This document shows, piece after piece, positions 6,433 to 12,655 of a DNA stretch of 13,657 nucleotides; the stretch's first letter is position 1, and every line of letters begins with the position of its first letter. Position numbers and translations under genes: made by a program. This stretch comes from Candidatus Saccharimonadota bacterium. GTDB taxonomy: Bacteria; Patescibacteriota; Saccharimonadia; Saccharimonadales; Saccharimonadaceae. The stretch lies in assembly GCA_017964115.1 (NCBI GenBank), contig JAGCSL010000037.1:1-13657 (forward strand), given 5' to 3'. Below the pieces are notes generated by a model. That model was not told the DNA's origin and made no database searches. It saw only the letters and a program-made list of their open reading frames with translations.

Positions 6433-8880
6433 TTAGCTATGATGGTCCATTAAATGCCCATAAATTTCGCTAGCACGTTCTCCCATCACCTCATGTCTAC
6501 CGGTTTTCTTCAGTTCTTTTTCTTTCGCATAGTCGGACATGGTTTCGGAGTGGTTCCAATACTTCCATGGATCAATCATTACAATTGGCACCCCAAAATA
6601 TGCCGCATGCTCTTTCGTCGCTTCGCTTATTTCGCTTTCATCTTTCACGAAAGCCACAAGGTAGCCCGGCTGCAAACGACCTCCGTGCGGCGCGCCCTCA
6701 ATATTTTTCATAGCAAAACGGTCAAGAACTACTTCATTATAATTCTCTGTTTGAGCAATTAACTCACGGGGGTCTTCATCAAAATAGTCTTGTTTGATAG
6801 TATAAATATCGCTACCCCCTTTTTCGGTATACAAATCGCGCTCACCCATATGCAAAATCCCCATCTCGCCCAAATCAATAAAGGCGTATACTAGCATACC
6901 TTCTCGAGAGGCTTTGTTTAATTGTTCGGGCGAACCGCAAGCAAGCGCTAGCTTAACCGCACCGTCGCATACGAGGCTAGTTGATATATATCCATCCGTC
7001 TCACTTCCGTATTCTTCTGACGGTATCTCACCGTTCCAAGATCTAGGATCATCTTGATTATTCCCCGTAAAAGCCCCCACGACTGAGCCTAAAACCATAA
7101 ATTCATCACCAACCATTCTCCGGACTTCAATATCCGTCTCTTTGCCTTCTGCGTCTTTATACTTTACCGTACCCGCCATCTCGGTTGCATGATCAAACGT
7201 CTTATGTGTAGCCTCACTTATATTCTTAGTAATCGTCTTGCGGCTATCATCTATAATCTTCTCTAGAGCGCTAGACAGTTTCCCCTTCTCCTCATCTGAT
7301 CTTTCTTCTAACATTTTAAAGAAGTGTTCGAAAGATCCTTGAGCTCTTAGCAATTCAAAACTCTCTAATACTAATTTCTTCTCTTCGTCGTCTATAACAC
7401 CCCGTCCGCAGGCATCTTCTATCTTCCATGTCGAGAATTTGAATCCAGCTGCCCCTTCCTCTCCTCTCCTAACTGCAATGTTCATATCTGCCTGTTCGTC
7501 AAACTGACCCCTCTGCGAAGTCGATCCAATTACGCCGATAGATATGAATGCTTGAGCAAGACTTTCTACGCCTACACCATATAGCCCCATACATAGTTCA
7601 TTTCGAACTTCACTATAATCCTTTCTTTCCAAAAAGATGTGCGCACGCCGTAAATACATTCGCTTCGGATCCCTCACCTCATCAAGAGACTCAATCGGCA
7701 CTATGCCATATTGTTCAACATACATTTGCCACGTCCTACCGCCCATATTTTTACGAATCTCTCTTTGCATCTCTGCACTTAGCGGCCAATTTTGCGCTAT
7801 CTCTTCCAAAATATCACCAGCGCCATCAAAAACTACTATGTCGTTTATATCTTTTATTTTTAACTGCTCCCAAATAGCAGTATTTTGATCATTATTAAAC
7901 TCGTCAAGCTGATTAAGCGTCTGTTCAATATTTGTTTTATTAATCCGCCTCAGACAATTAATTCGTTCTTCTATCTTCAAATCCCAGTTCAAGTGCTTGA
8001 GCCCGCCTAACAACGTCTTCATCTGTGCCGGAATAGCATTACTTATCCGGTTGCTAACACTATTTTCGTCGTCATCTTTACTTCTCACGCTATTGCTAAT
8101 TTGCTCCAACAAGAAAGCCTGCGCGGCGTTCATATTAGATGCAATTTCTGGATTACTGCCAAGCAGAGCTGCTAAATCGTCAGGATTTTGCCTCCTCAGA
8201 GCTAAGTTCAATTTCCCCTCATCGTCAACATGCTCCGAAATTGTATCGAACAAAGACTCCAACTGAGGTATTTTCCAAACACTCAACTCTGTCCGCGAAT
8301 TAGCTATTCCATAAGAGCAGCCGCTGTCAGGAGTGATAAAACTTTCAATCCATTCCGTCTCGCCTCTTTCAATTTTCCATTGCAAAATCGCCGACAACTT
8401 AGCGACGAAACGCCGCTCTGCATCGTGCGGAGCCACACCGTCTTTGATTAATTCTTGCAACAAACGTGGACCATTCCCCGAGAATAATATTTGCGCCTGC
8501 TCTTCCAGGGGTAATAAATCGAAAGCCAAGATAAACAACCCACCTAGTGGCTCTTGAGATAAGGCTTCTTCCGAGCTCATCAAATTAACCACTTCCCTCG
8601 CCACACCCGGATGCCCCATCGCCATCACAGCAGAATCTTCATCGCTTTTCCATCCCAACGTTGGTTCATGGCAGATTAGATAAACCGCATCTTCACGGTC
8701 ATCTTCATCTACTTCATCGACTGCGCCAACCTGTACATGATCACCGTCTTCGTCTAATAATTCCGCCGGCAGTCTACCTCTTAGCTCCTTAATAATCTCG
8801 TCAGTCGTTGGTCGATTAAGCTCGCTCCATGCTCCTGCATGTTTTTGTTTTTCGACTTCTTCAATATTGTCCCCGTCCAT
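6433..8880 (-). CDS. Large acidic protein with ADP-ribosyltransferase-like C-terminal module
   Basis: An 815-aa soluble, acidic protein with no signal peptide or membrane segment. Residues 1-65 are acidic and probably disordered; about 65-545 is mostly helical without a recognised domain. The C-terminal module (about 560-775) has an ordered pattern: R587/R588, PRSWNG (612-617), YISTSL (STS at 633-635), YNEVVLDR (Glu716), QPGYLVAF (737-744) and FGVPIVMID (762-770). Order R, STS, E is that of R-S-E ADP-ribosyltransferases, but the spacing from STS to Glu is about 80 rather than 40 and the ExE is YNE, so this is only a suggestion. I recall similar modules in other Patescibacteria and Firmicutes proteins of unknown function. 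The start at 8880 was chosen over the ATG at 8898 because TATAAT lies between them in leaderless spacing. Two small membrane proteins follow. Confidence 0.8.
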   Translation of the reverse strand: MDGDNIEEVEKQKHAGAWSELNRPTTDEIIKELRGRLPAELLDEDGDHVQVGAVDEVDEDDREDAVYLICHEPTLGWKSDEDSAVMAMGHPGVAREVVNLMSSEEALSQEPLGGLFILAFDLLPLEEQAQILFSGNGPRLLQELIKDGVAPHDAERRFVAKLSAILQWKIERGETEWIESFITPDSGCSYGIANSRTELSVWKIPQLESLFDTISEHVDDEGKLNLALRRQNPDDLAALLGSNPEIASNMNAAQAFLLEQISNSVRSKDDDENSVSNRISNAIPAQMKTLLGGLKHLNWDLKIEERINCLRRINKTNIEQTLNQLDEFNNDQNTAIWEQLKIKDINDIVVFDGAGDILEEIAQNWPLSAEMQREIRKNMGGRTWQMYVEQYGIVPIESLDEVRDPKRMYLRRAHIFLERKDYSEVRNELCMGLYGVGVESLAQAFISIGVIGSTSQRGQFDEQADMNIAVRRGEEGAAGFKFSTWKIEDACGRGVIDDEEKKLVLESFELLRAQGSFEHFFKMLEERSDEEKGKLSSALEKIIDDSRKTITKNISEATHKTFDHATEMAGTVKYKDAEGKETDIEVRRMVGDEFMVLGSVVGAFTGNNQDDPRSWNGEIPSEEYGSETDGYISTSLVCDGAVKLALACGSPEQLNKASREGMLVYAFIDLGEMGILHMGERDLYTEKGGSDIYTIKQDYFDEDPRELIAQTENYNEVVLDRFAMKNIEGAPHGGRLQPGYLVAFVKDESEISEATKEHAAYFGVPIVMIDPWKYWNHSETMSDYAKEKELKKTGRHEVMGERASEIYGHLMDHHS

Positions 8881-8886
8881 GCCCCC

Positions 8887-8892
8887 ATTATA
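8887..8892 (-). promoter_or_regulatory. Consensus -10, leaderless start of the 815-aa gene
   Basis: Minus strand TATAAT, six bases (GGGGGC), then ATG at 8880, so the predicted +1 is the start codon. The hexamer lies inside the longer in-frame ORF that begins at 8898. Confidence 0.6.
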
Positions 8893-8950
8893 GAACATTT
8901 TTTACTTATACTAATCTACTAAAGGATTGCAAACCATCAAAAAACACTCG

Positions 8951-8959
8951 TGCTACACT
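8951..8959 (+). promoter_or_regulatory. Extended -10, leaderless start of the 76-aa gene
   Basis: TGcTACACT with the hexamer at 8954-8959 puts +1 on the A of the ATG at 8966. An overlapping TATAAT at 8959-8964 would put +1 inside the gene, so the first element fits better. It diverges from the 815-aa gene promoter 59 bp away. Confidence 0.55.
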
Positions 8960-8965
8960 ATAATT

Positions 8966-9196
8966 ATGAAATACATCGGTAGCATTTTTAGAATTATATT
9001 GCTCTTTTTCATATACGGAACCCCGATTCTTATAGTGGTGTTCAGCATATGTATAAACTGGATCATGAGCGACGAGCAGTACTACGGTTTCATCCTGTTA
9101 ATGCCAACCGTGGGAGTTCTTGTATTCGGCATCTCCTTCGCTCTAGCTGTCGCTACAAATAAAGCCATTGAAAAAAGAAAAAATAAGAAAAAATGA
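8966..9196 (+). CDS. Small two-helix membrane protein, 76 aa
   Basis: Two hydrophobic helices (about residues 4-31 and 40-64) are joined by a short acidic turn (MSDEQYY), followed by a strongly basic tail (EKRKNKKK) that should stay in the cytoplasm. An in-frame TTG at 8927 would add 13 residues, but the extended -10 lies between it and this ATG, so 8966 is preferred. It is the only gene in the window ending in TGA. It diverges from the 815-aa gene and converges on rpsA, with a shared terminator. Family not recognised. Confidence 0.65.
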   Translation: MKYIGSIFRIILLFFIYGTPILIVVFSICINWIMSDEQYYGFILLMPTVGVLVFGISFALAVATNKAIEKRKNKKK

Positions 9197-9203
9197 ATCA
9201 GAT

Positions 9204-9233
9204 AAAAACCGCGCCATCACTGACGCGGTTTTT
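9204..9233. terminator. Bidirectional terminator between the 76-aa gene and rpsA
   Basis: A 10-bp stem AAAAACCGCG/CGCGGTTTTT with a 10-nt loop. The A-run and T-run flank the GC core on both sides, so it can end both the plus-strand 76-aa gene and the minus-strand rpsA transcript. Confidence 0.9.
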
Positions 9234-9247
9234 CTAGCATCAAAGCT

Positions 9248-10324
9248 TTATTTCTTAGCTTTTTTGTCAGCAAAGCTCAAAGAAATCTTGCGACCTTCTT
9301 TGTCGATATCGAGAACCTTGAATTCTTTACGCTCATTAAGAGTAAAGATCTTCTCTGGGTCAACATCGCTACCTTCGCCGAGCTCAGAAACATGAACCAA
9401 AGCTTCCACGGCTGGCGAAATCTGTACGAATGCGCCAAATGGGGTGATACGAGTAATCGTACCTTCAACTTTGTCACCCTTCTTGAAGTTTGCAATCTCA
9501 GAAAGCCATGGATCTTCTTGAAGTTGCTTCATTGAGAGGCTCAAGCGATCCTTGTCGATAGCAATAATCTTTGCTTCAACCGTATCGCCAACCTTTACGT
9601 AATCAGCTGGGCTGTTTACACGTTCCCAAGAAATCTCGGAAATATGTACGAGACCTTCAATGCCGTCAACATTGACGAAGATACCGAAGTCTACTACACC
9701 AGTAACGACGCCTTTAACGACATCGCCAACAGCGAGCTGAGCGAAGCGCTCTGCGAGACCGTCTTTGATTGCTTCTTTCTCGGAGAGAATAAGCTTATTG
9801 GTCTTGCGATCGGCATCAAGAATGCGAACGCGAATTGTTTGGCTGACGAGTGCGTTCAAACGTTGGAGAATTTCATCCTTGTCTGAACCACCGACGCGTG
9901 GATAATGTTCTGCTGAAAGTTGTGAAACTGGCAAGAAACCACGAATACCTTCGTATTCGACCAAAAGGCCGCCACGGTTAGCATCGTATGGTTGAACTTC
10001 GATGATTTCACCTGCTTCAAGTTTAGCGGCGATTTCATCCCAGCCTTTCTCTTTGACAGCTTTGCGAAGCGACAAGAGAACCATGCCATCTTCCATTTCG
10101 GTATCGATGACGCTAGCTGAAACCGCATCACCTTCCTTAAGTTGGCGCCCAAAGGCAACCTCGCGACGTGGAACGAGACCAACACCGCGTGCGCCGAGAT
10201 CAATCAAAATCTCGTGCTTCTTGACGGACATAACCGTACCTTCGATTGTGTCGCCAAGGACAATTGGCTGAATATCTTCTGCTGCGAGAAGCTCATCCAT
10301 TGTAATTTTAGCTTTTGTAGCCAT
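9248..10324 (-). CDS. rpsA: 30S ribosomal protein S1
   Basis: RNA-binding ribosomal protein that helps recruit and unfold mRNA on the 30S subunit. Four S1 (OB-fold) repeats are visible at about residues 22-88, 104-182, 198-267 and 281-351. The third and fourth are the most canonical (VTGVVDFGIFVNVDGIEGLVHISEIS and TRITPFGAFVQISPAVEALVHVSEL patterns). At 358 aa it has four repeats rather than the six of E. coli, as in many Gram-positive-like and reduced bacteria. The ATG at 10324 has a GAAAGG (10337-10342) 12 nt upstream, an unusually long spacing. The 5' leader holds an inverted repeat overlapping the terminator of the upstream gene, suggesting control of expression. Confidence 0.93.
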   Translation of the reverse strand: MATKAKITMDELLAAEDIQPIVLGDTIEGTVMSVKKHEILIDLGARGVGLVPRREVAFGRQLKEGDAVSASVIDTEMEDGMVLLSLRKAVKEKGWDEIAAKLEAGEIIEVQPYDANRGGLLVEYEGIRGFLPVSQLSAEHYPRVGGSDKDEILQRLNALVSQTIRVRILDADRKTNKLILSEKEAIKDGLAERFAQLAVGDVVKGVVTGVVDFGIFVNVDGIEGLVHISEISWERVNSPADYVKVGDTVEAKIIAIDKDRLSLSMKQLQEDPWLSEIANFKKGDKVEGTITRITPFGAFVQISPAVEALVHVSELGEGSDVDPEKIFTLNERKEFKVLDIDKEGRKISLSFADKKAKK

Positions 10325-10344
10325 TGATTATATTTTCCTTTCGT

Positions 10345-10396
10345 TAGAACTGCTCATTTACTTTCGTTCTACAACAAAAATAAGTGAGCAGTTCTA
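10345..10396 (-). promoter_or_regulatory. rpsA leader hairpin, alternative to the upstream terminator
   Basis: A perfect 12-nt inverted repeat, 10345-10356 with 10385-10396, would form TAGAACTGCTCA/TGAGCAGTTCTA in the rpsA leader, ending 2 nt before the Shine-Dalgarno-like GAAAGG. Its 5' arm shares TAGAACTGCTCA with the 3' side of the terminator hairpin 10383-10407, so the two structures exclude each other, as in attenuators. The pairing is seen in the sequence; the regulatory role is inferred. Confidence 0.5.
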
Positions 10397-10407
10397 CACT
10401 GCTCACT
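10383..10407 (-). terminator. Terminator of the 160-aa gene, 5' of rpsA
   Basis: A perfect 9-bp stem AGTGAGCAG/CTGCTCACT with a 7-nt loop. Read on the minus strand it is followed by TATTTTTG. It lies 38 bp past the stop of the 160-aa gene and directly upstream of rpsA. Confidence 0.7.
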
Positions 10408-10436
10408 ATTTTAACCTATTTTACAGATTAGGTAAA
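10408..10436 (-). promoter_or_regulatory. Candidate rpsA promoter
   Basis: Minus strand TTTACC (10431-10436), 17-bp spacer, TAAAAT (10408-10413). The predicted +1 near 10401 lies inside the 5' arm of the terminator, so transcripts from this promoter could not form the terminator but could form the leader hairpin. A second TAAAAT at 10418-10423 would start near 10411 and include the whole terminator. Confidence 0.45.
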
Positions 10437-10444
10437 GCGTAAAC

Positions 10445-10927
10445 TTAATGTGTTTGTTTCTTTATGAGAGATACATTCAATGCAAACAGATAAGCAATTA
10501 CCGCAAATGCAACGACTGCCGTCATCGATTCAACTGGACCAGTATGCGGCATATTGTTCTGCTGGGCGGCTTTTTCGCGCGCAGCCTTCTCTTGAGCGGC
10601 CTTCTTTTCAGCGGCAGCTTTCTCCTCTGCTGCTTTTTTCTCAGCGGCAGCTTTTTCTTCCGCAGCCTTCTTTTCAGCCTCTTCTTTCGCCTTAGCTTCT
10701 TCTTCGGCTTTCCTTTCGGCCTCTGCACGCGCTTCAGCATCAGCATCACTCTCGCCATTGTCTCCACTGCCTTCGCTTTCATTGCCTGTGGTCGTGGTAG
10801 CAATGCTATTACTTGGTTTTGGCGATGACATCGAAACCGCCACGATCAAACCAGCAATCAAAATCACGCCGATTAAAGCAATAACTGCTCCCCAGCCCCA
10901 GCGACGATATTTGGTGTTTACATCCAT
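10445..10927 (-). CDS. Surface-type protein with helical repeat and LPxTG-like tail
   Basis: A 160-aa protein with an N-terminal membrane helix (about residues 14-33), an acidic serine/threonine/glycine linker (34-61), a long Ala/Glu/Lys helix (62-122), the motif MPHTGP (126-131), a second hydrophobic helix (135-154) and a short basic tail (KKQTH). MPHTG, helix and basic tail copy the layout of a sortase sorting signal (LPxTG with Met for Leu). Within the helix EKKAAEEKAAA occurs at 85-95 and 96-106, and a variant at 107-117. The start has AAGGAG 9 nt upstream. It probably sits in the envelope as a rigid spacer or is cell-wall attached; whether a sortase cuts it is not shown. Other reading frames here are low-complexity shadows. 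Confidence 0.75.
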   Translation of the reverse strand: MDVNTKYRRWGWGAVIALIGVILIAGLIVAVSMSSPKPSNSIATTTTGNESEGSGDNGESDADAEARAEAERKAEEEAKAKEEAEKKAAEEKAAAEKKAAEEKAAAEKKAAQEKAAREKAAQQNNMPHTGPVESMTAVVAFAVIAYLFALNVSLIKKQTH

Positions 10928-10952
10928 CTCTCAAACTCCTTAAGTTACCCCT

Positions 10953-10961
10953 ACTATACCA
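10953..10961 (-). promoter_or_regulatory. Extended -10 of the 160-aa gene
   Basis: Minus strand TGgTATAGT; +1 near 10946 gives a 19-nt leader with Shine-Dalgarno AAGGAG at 10937-10942. Confidence 0.55.
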
Positions 10962-11009
10962 CCGTAGCACCTCTATCACAAGCATAAGCGACATCTAAAA
11001 TCAAGATAG

Positions 11010-11018
11010 TGCTATACT
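11010..11018 (+). promoter_or_regulatory. Extended -10, leaderless start of the ROK gene
   Basis: TGcTATACT with the hexamer at 11013-11018. The predicted +1 is 11025, the A of the ROK start codon. No Shine-Dalgarno precedes the ATG. Confidence 0.6.
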
Positions 11019-11024
11019 GTTGAT

Positions 11025-11828
11025 ATGTATTTGTGTATTGATGTTGGAGGCACTAAAACCCTAATTGTACTTTTCGACCGCAAAGGTAAGCTTCTGCACT
11101 CTGTTAAATTCCCCACCAATGTCAACCAAACCAAGTTCTACCAATCTCTGCTTCAGCAAATAAAAGTCAATTTTGTCATGTCCTCTATTAAAGCCATCTC
11201 TGTCGCCATGCCTGGAATCGTCAAAAACAACTATGCCACCTGGCTCGGTAATCTTCCTTGGCATAATTTCGACATCGCCAAAAAGCTCAAAAAAGATTTT
11301 AATCTCCCTGTTTACGTCGAGAATGACGCCAATCTGGCCGCTCTTGCCGAAGCTCGCAACGCCAAAGGGCGTTCTCTTTACTTCACCTTCTCCACCGGTA
11401 TTGGCGGTGGCGTTATCGAAAATGGTGCTATTCTAAAGCGCTACTCAGACTTCGAGCCTGGCCATATCGAATACATCTATGAAGGTAAAAAGTCCGAATG
11501 GGAAGATCTTGCCGCCGCTAGTGCTATCAATAGCAAATTCGGCAAATACGTTAGCGAACTGACCACTTCCGCCGAATGGAACGAAGTTATAAAACGCATG
11601 CTGCTCGGCCTCGTGCCGCTTACTACCTCTATCAAACCCGACCGTATTATCTTTGGTGGTCCGCTCGGCCTCCATCTCAATCACTATCGCACCAAACTTC
11701 GTAAAGAGTTTTCCGCTGCACTCCCCACCTCTGTTACCATGCCACGTTTCTTAATTGCTAAATACGGTAGTTTCTCCACTGCCTACGGATGCTATTTCTA
11801 TGCTAAGTCTCAAGAAGCTCGTCACTAA
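11025..11828 (+). CDS. ROK-family sugar kinase-like protein
   Basis: A 267-aa member of the ROK (repressor, ORF, kinase) family, actin-fold enzymes that usually phosphorylate glucose, fructose or N-acyl amino sugars with ATP. It has the N-terminal phosphate loop DVGGTKT (6-12), the catalytic-base region ENDAN with Asp101, the glycine-rich STGIGGGV (123-130) and a sugar-contact EPGHIEY (144-150). The cysteine-rich zinc motif (CxCGxxGCxE) that normally follows the GH element is absent; the chain runs straight into EWEDLAAASA. There is no DNA-binding N-terminus, so it is of the kinase type rather than a repressor. It is shorter than the usual 290-320 aa. Substrate cannot be told from sequence. 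The last 29 bp overlap the next gene. Confidence 0.85.
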   Translation: MYLCIDVGGTKTLIVLFDRKGKLLHSVKFPTNVNQTKFYQSLLQQIKVNFVMSSIKAISVAMPGIVKNNYATWLGNLPWHNFDIAKKLKKDFNLPVYVENDANLAALAEARNAKGRSLYFTFSTGIGGGVIENGAILKRYSDFEPGHIEYIYEGKKSEWEDLAAASAINSKFGKYVSELTTSAEWNEVIKRMLLGLVPLTTSIKPDRIIFGGPLGLHLNHYRTKLRKEFSAALPTSVTMPRFLIAKYGSFSTAYGCYFYAKSQEARH

Positions 11829-12222
11829 AATATCCGACGATTATCCAGAACTCCAAGTTAAAGTTGGTGAGCGTTTCCGTTTTTCACCCCCAAACACCAT
11901 CTTTTATCCCCGATCCGGCGACCCACTTGAACTACTACACGAGCTCGGGCACTACCTTCTTAATAATTTCGATTACCACTCAGATATCGAGCTTCTCGAA
12001 ATCGAGTCGCAAGCCTGGGCGCGCGCTCGTGAACTCTGCGCTAAATATGGTTACCCCTACGACGAAGATTACGCCGAAGATCGTCTCGACAGTTACCGTG
12101 ATTGGCTCCATTTCACTTCTCTCTGTCATATATGCGATATCTCTGGCTATCAAGATTATACTGGGCTTTATCATTGCCCACTCTGTGGCACCACCTGGCA
12201 ATCGCGCATTCGTCCCGAATAA
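11800..12222 (+). CDS. IrrE/ImmA-like zinc metallopeptidase with zinc ribbon
   Basis: A 140-aa protein. LHELGHYLL places the zinc-metallopeptidase HExxH at His47-Glu48-His51, and the following LEIESQAWARARELC offers Glu69 or Glu67 as third ligand, the layout of ImmA/IrrE (DUF955) peptidases. The C-terminal end holds a CxxC pair at C109/C112 and another at C126/C129, a zinc ribbon. No signal peptide or membrane segment, so it is likely cytosolic. The start is the ATG at 11800, inside the ROK gene (29-bp overlap); the longer frame opens at TTG 11755 deeper in ROK and is less likely. In known relatives such peptidases cleave repressors; no repressor gene is adjacent, so the target is unknown. 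Confidence 0.7.
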   Translation: MLSLKKLVTKISDDYPELQVKVGERFRFSPPNTIFYPRSGDPLELLHELGHYLLNNFDYHSDIELLEIESQAWARARELCAKYGYPYDEDYAEDRLDSYRDWLHFTSLCHICDISGYQDYTGLYHCPLCGTTWQSRIRPE

Positions 12223-12237
12223 AAATTAGCAACAAAA

Positions 12238-12271
12238 AAGGATTCCAGTCCTTAAGAGGCTTGGAATCCTT
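12238..12271. terminator. Bidirectional terminator after the peptidase gene
   Basis: A perfect 10-bp stem AAGGATTCCA/TGGAATCCTT with a 14-nt loop, flanked by A-rich sequence on the left and T-rich on the right. It lies between the convergent peptidase (plus) and KGG (minus) genes and can serve both. Confidence 0.85.
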
Positions 12272-12289
12272 CTTATTAAAAGCCGTTAA

Positions 12290-12493
12290 TTAAGCGTTTT
12301 TCTTAGCTTTACCGCGCTTAGAAATACGACCACCCTTAGCACCAGCAATCTTAGCTAGTTCTGGGTTGGCAGCAAAGCCACCAGTGTGACCATTGCGACC
12401 ACCTTTACGACCGATTTCGGCGTAAAAGTCTTTGCCATATTTATTCTTGTTTGTTGCGGCAGCTTTTTGGCCACCAGCTTTAGTTCCAGCCAT
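12290..12493 (-). CDS. KGG-repeat general stress protein
   Basis: A 67-aa very basic, glycine/lysine-rich protein. It carries KGG-type repeats (KAGGQK near 5-10, IGRKGGRNGHTGGFA at 27-41, AGAKGGRISKRGK at 50-62) of the family that includes B. subtilis GsiB and the fungal Con-10 proteins, small hydrophilic stress proteins that probably stay disordered. An in-frame ATG at 12505 exists, but the ATG at 12493 has GGAG (12500-12503) 6 nt upstream, and that GGAG falls inside the alternative start region, so 12493 is chosen. It has the strongest promoter in the window and a roughly 92-nt leader, suggesting high or stress-controlled expression. Confidence 0.85.
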   Translation of the reverse strand: MAGTKAGGQKAAATNKNKYGKDFYAEIGRKGGRNGHTGGFAANPELAKIAGAKGGRISKRGKAKKNA

Positions 12494-12585
12494 TTCTAGC
12501 TCCATTTCTGCCCACCATATAACTTAATATCGCCACCCTTTTACGCGATAGCGCACTCAAAACAGAGGCGCCATCTCAGGTGCTT
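12494..12585 (-). promoter_or_regulatory. 5' leader of the KGG gene
   Basis: About 92 nt from predicted +1 to start codon, far longer than other leaders here. It holds a 6-bp hairpin TATCGC/GCGATA (12528-12533 with 12545-12550, 11-nt loop) and GC-rich self-complementary sequence around 12565-12577. No known riboswitch was recognised. Confidence 0.4.
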
Positions 12586-12591
12586 GTGTTT

Positions 12592-12620
12592 ATTTTAGCA
12601 TAAAGCTTCTGGTTTGTCAA
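12592..12620 (-). promoter_or_regulatory. Consensus promoter of the KGG gene
   Basis: Minus strand TTGACA (12615-12620), exactly 17 bp, then TAAAAT (12592-12597) preceded by TGc. This is a perfect -35 plus extended -10, the best promoter in the window. Confidence 0.85.
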
Positions 12621-12640
12621 TATGTTTTTGCTTAGAAATA

Positions 12641-12649
12641 TGTTATAAT
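12641..12649 (+). promoter_or_regulatory. Extended -10 for a divergent plus-strand RNA
   Basis: TGtTATAAT is a perfect extended -10; predicted +1 near 12656. It points away from the KGG promoter, 21 bp from its -35. No plus-strand protein gene follows before the terminator at 12749. Confidence 0.55.
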
Positions 12650-12655
12650 ATCCGA

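Noticed and set aside
9194..9196. Recoded UGA (as in SR1/Gracilibacteria)
   Set aside because: TGA works as a stop here and no gene in the window needs in-frame TGA to be full length.
10327..10332. TATAAT on the minus strand just before the rpsA ATG, as another leaderless promoter
   Set aside because: It would put +1 near 10320, inside the start codon region and past the ATG; a Shine-Dalgarno-like site and upstream promoter exist.
10577..10675. Tandem 33-bp repeat as a CRISPR or mobile element
   Set aside because: The repeats are contiguous, in frame and have no spacers; they encode the helical repeat of the 160-aa protein.
10448..10828. 126-aa plus-strand ORF rich in Phe, Leu and Ser
   Set aside because: It is the reverse reading of the Ala/Glu/Lys repeat of the 160-aa gene, which has a promoter, Shine-Dalgarno and domain layout.
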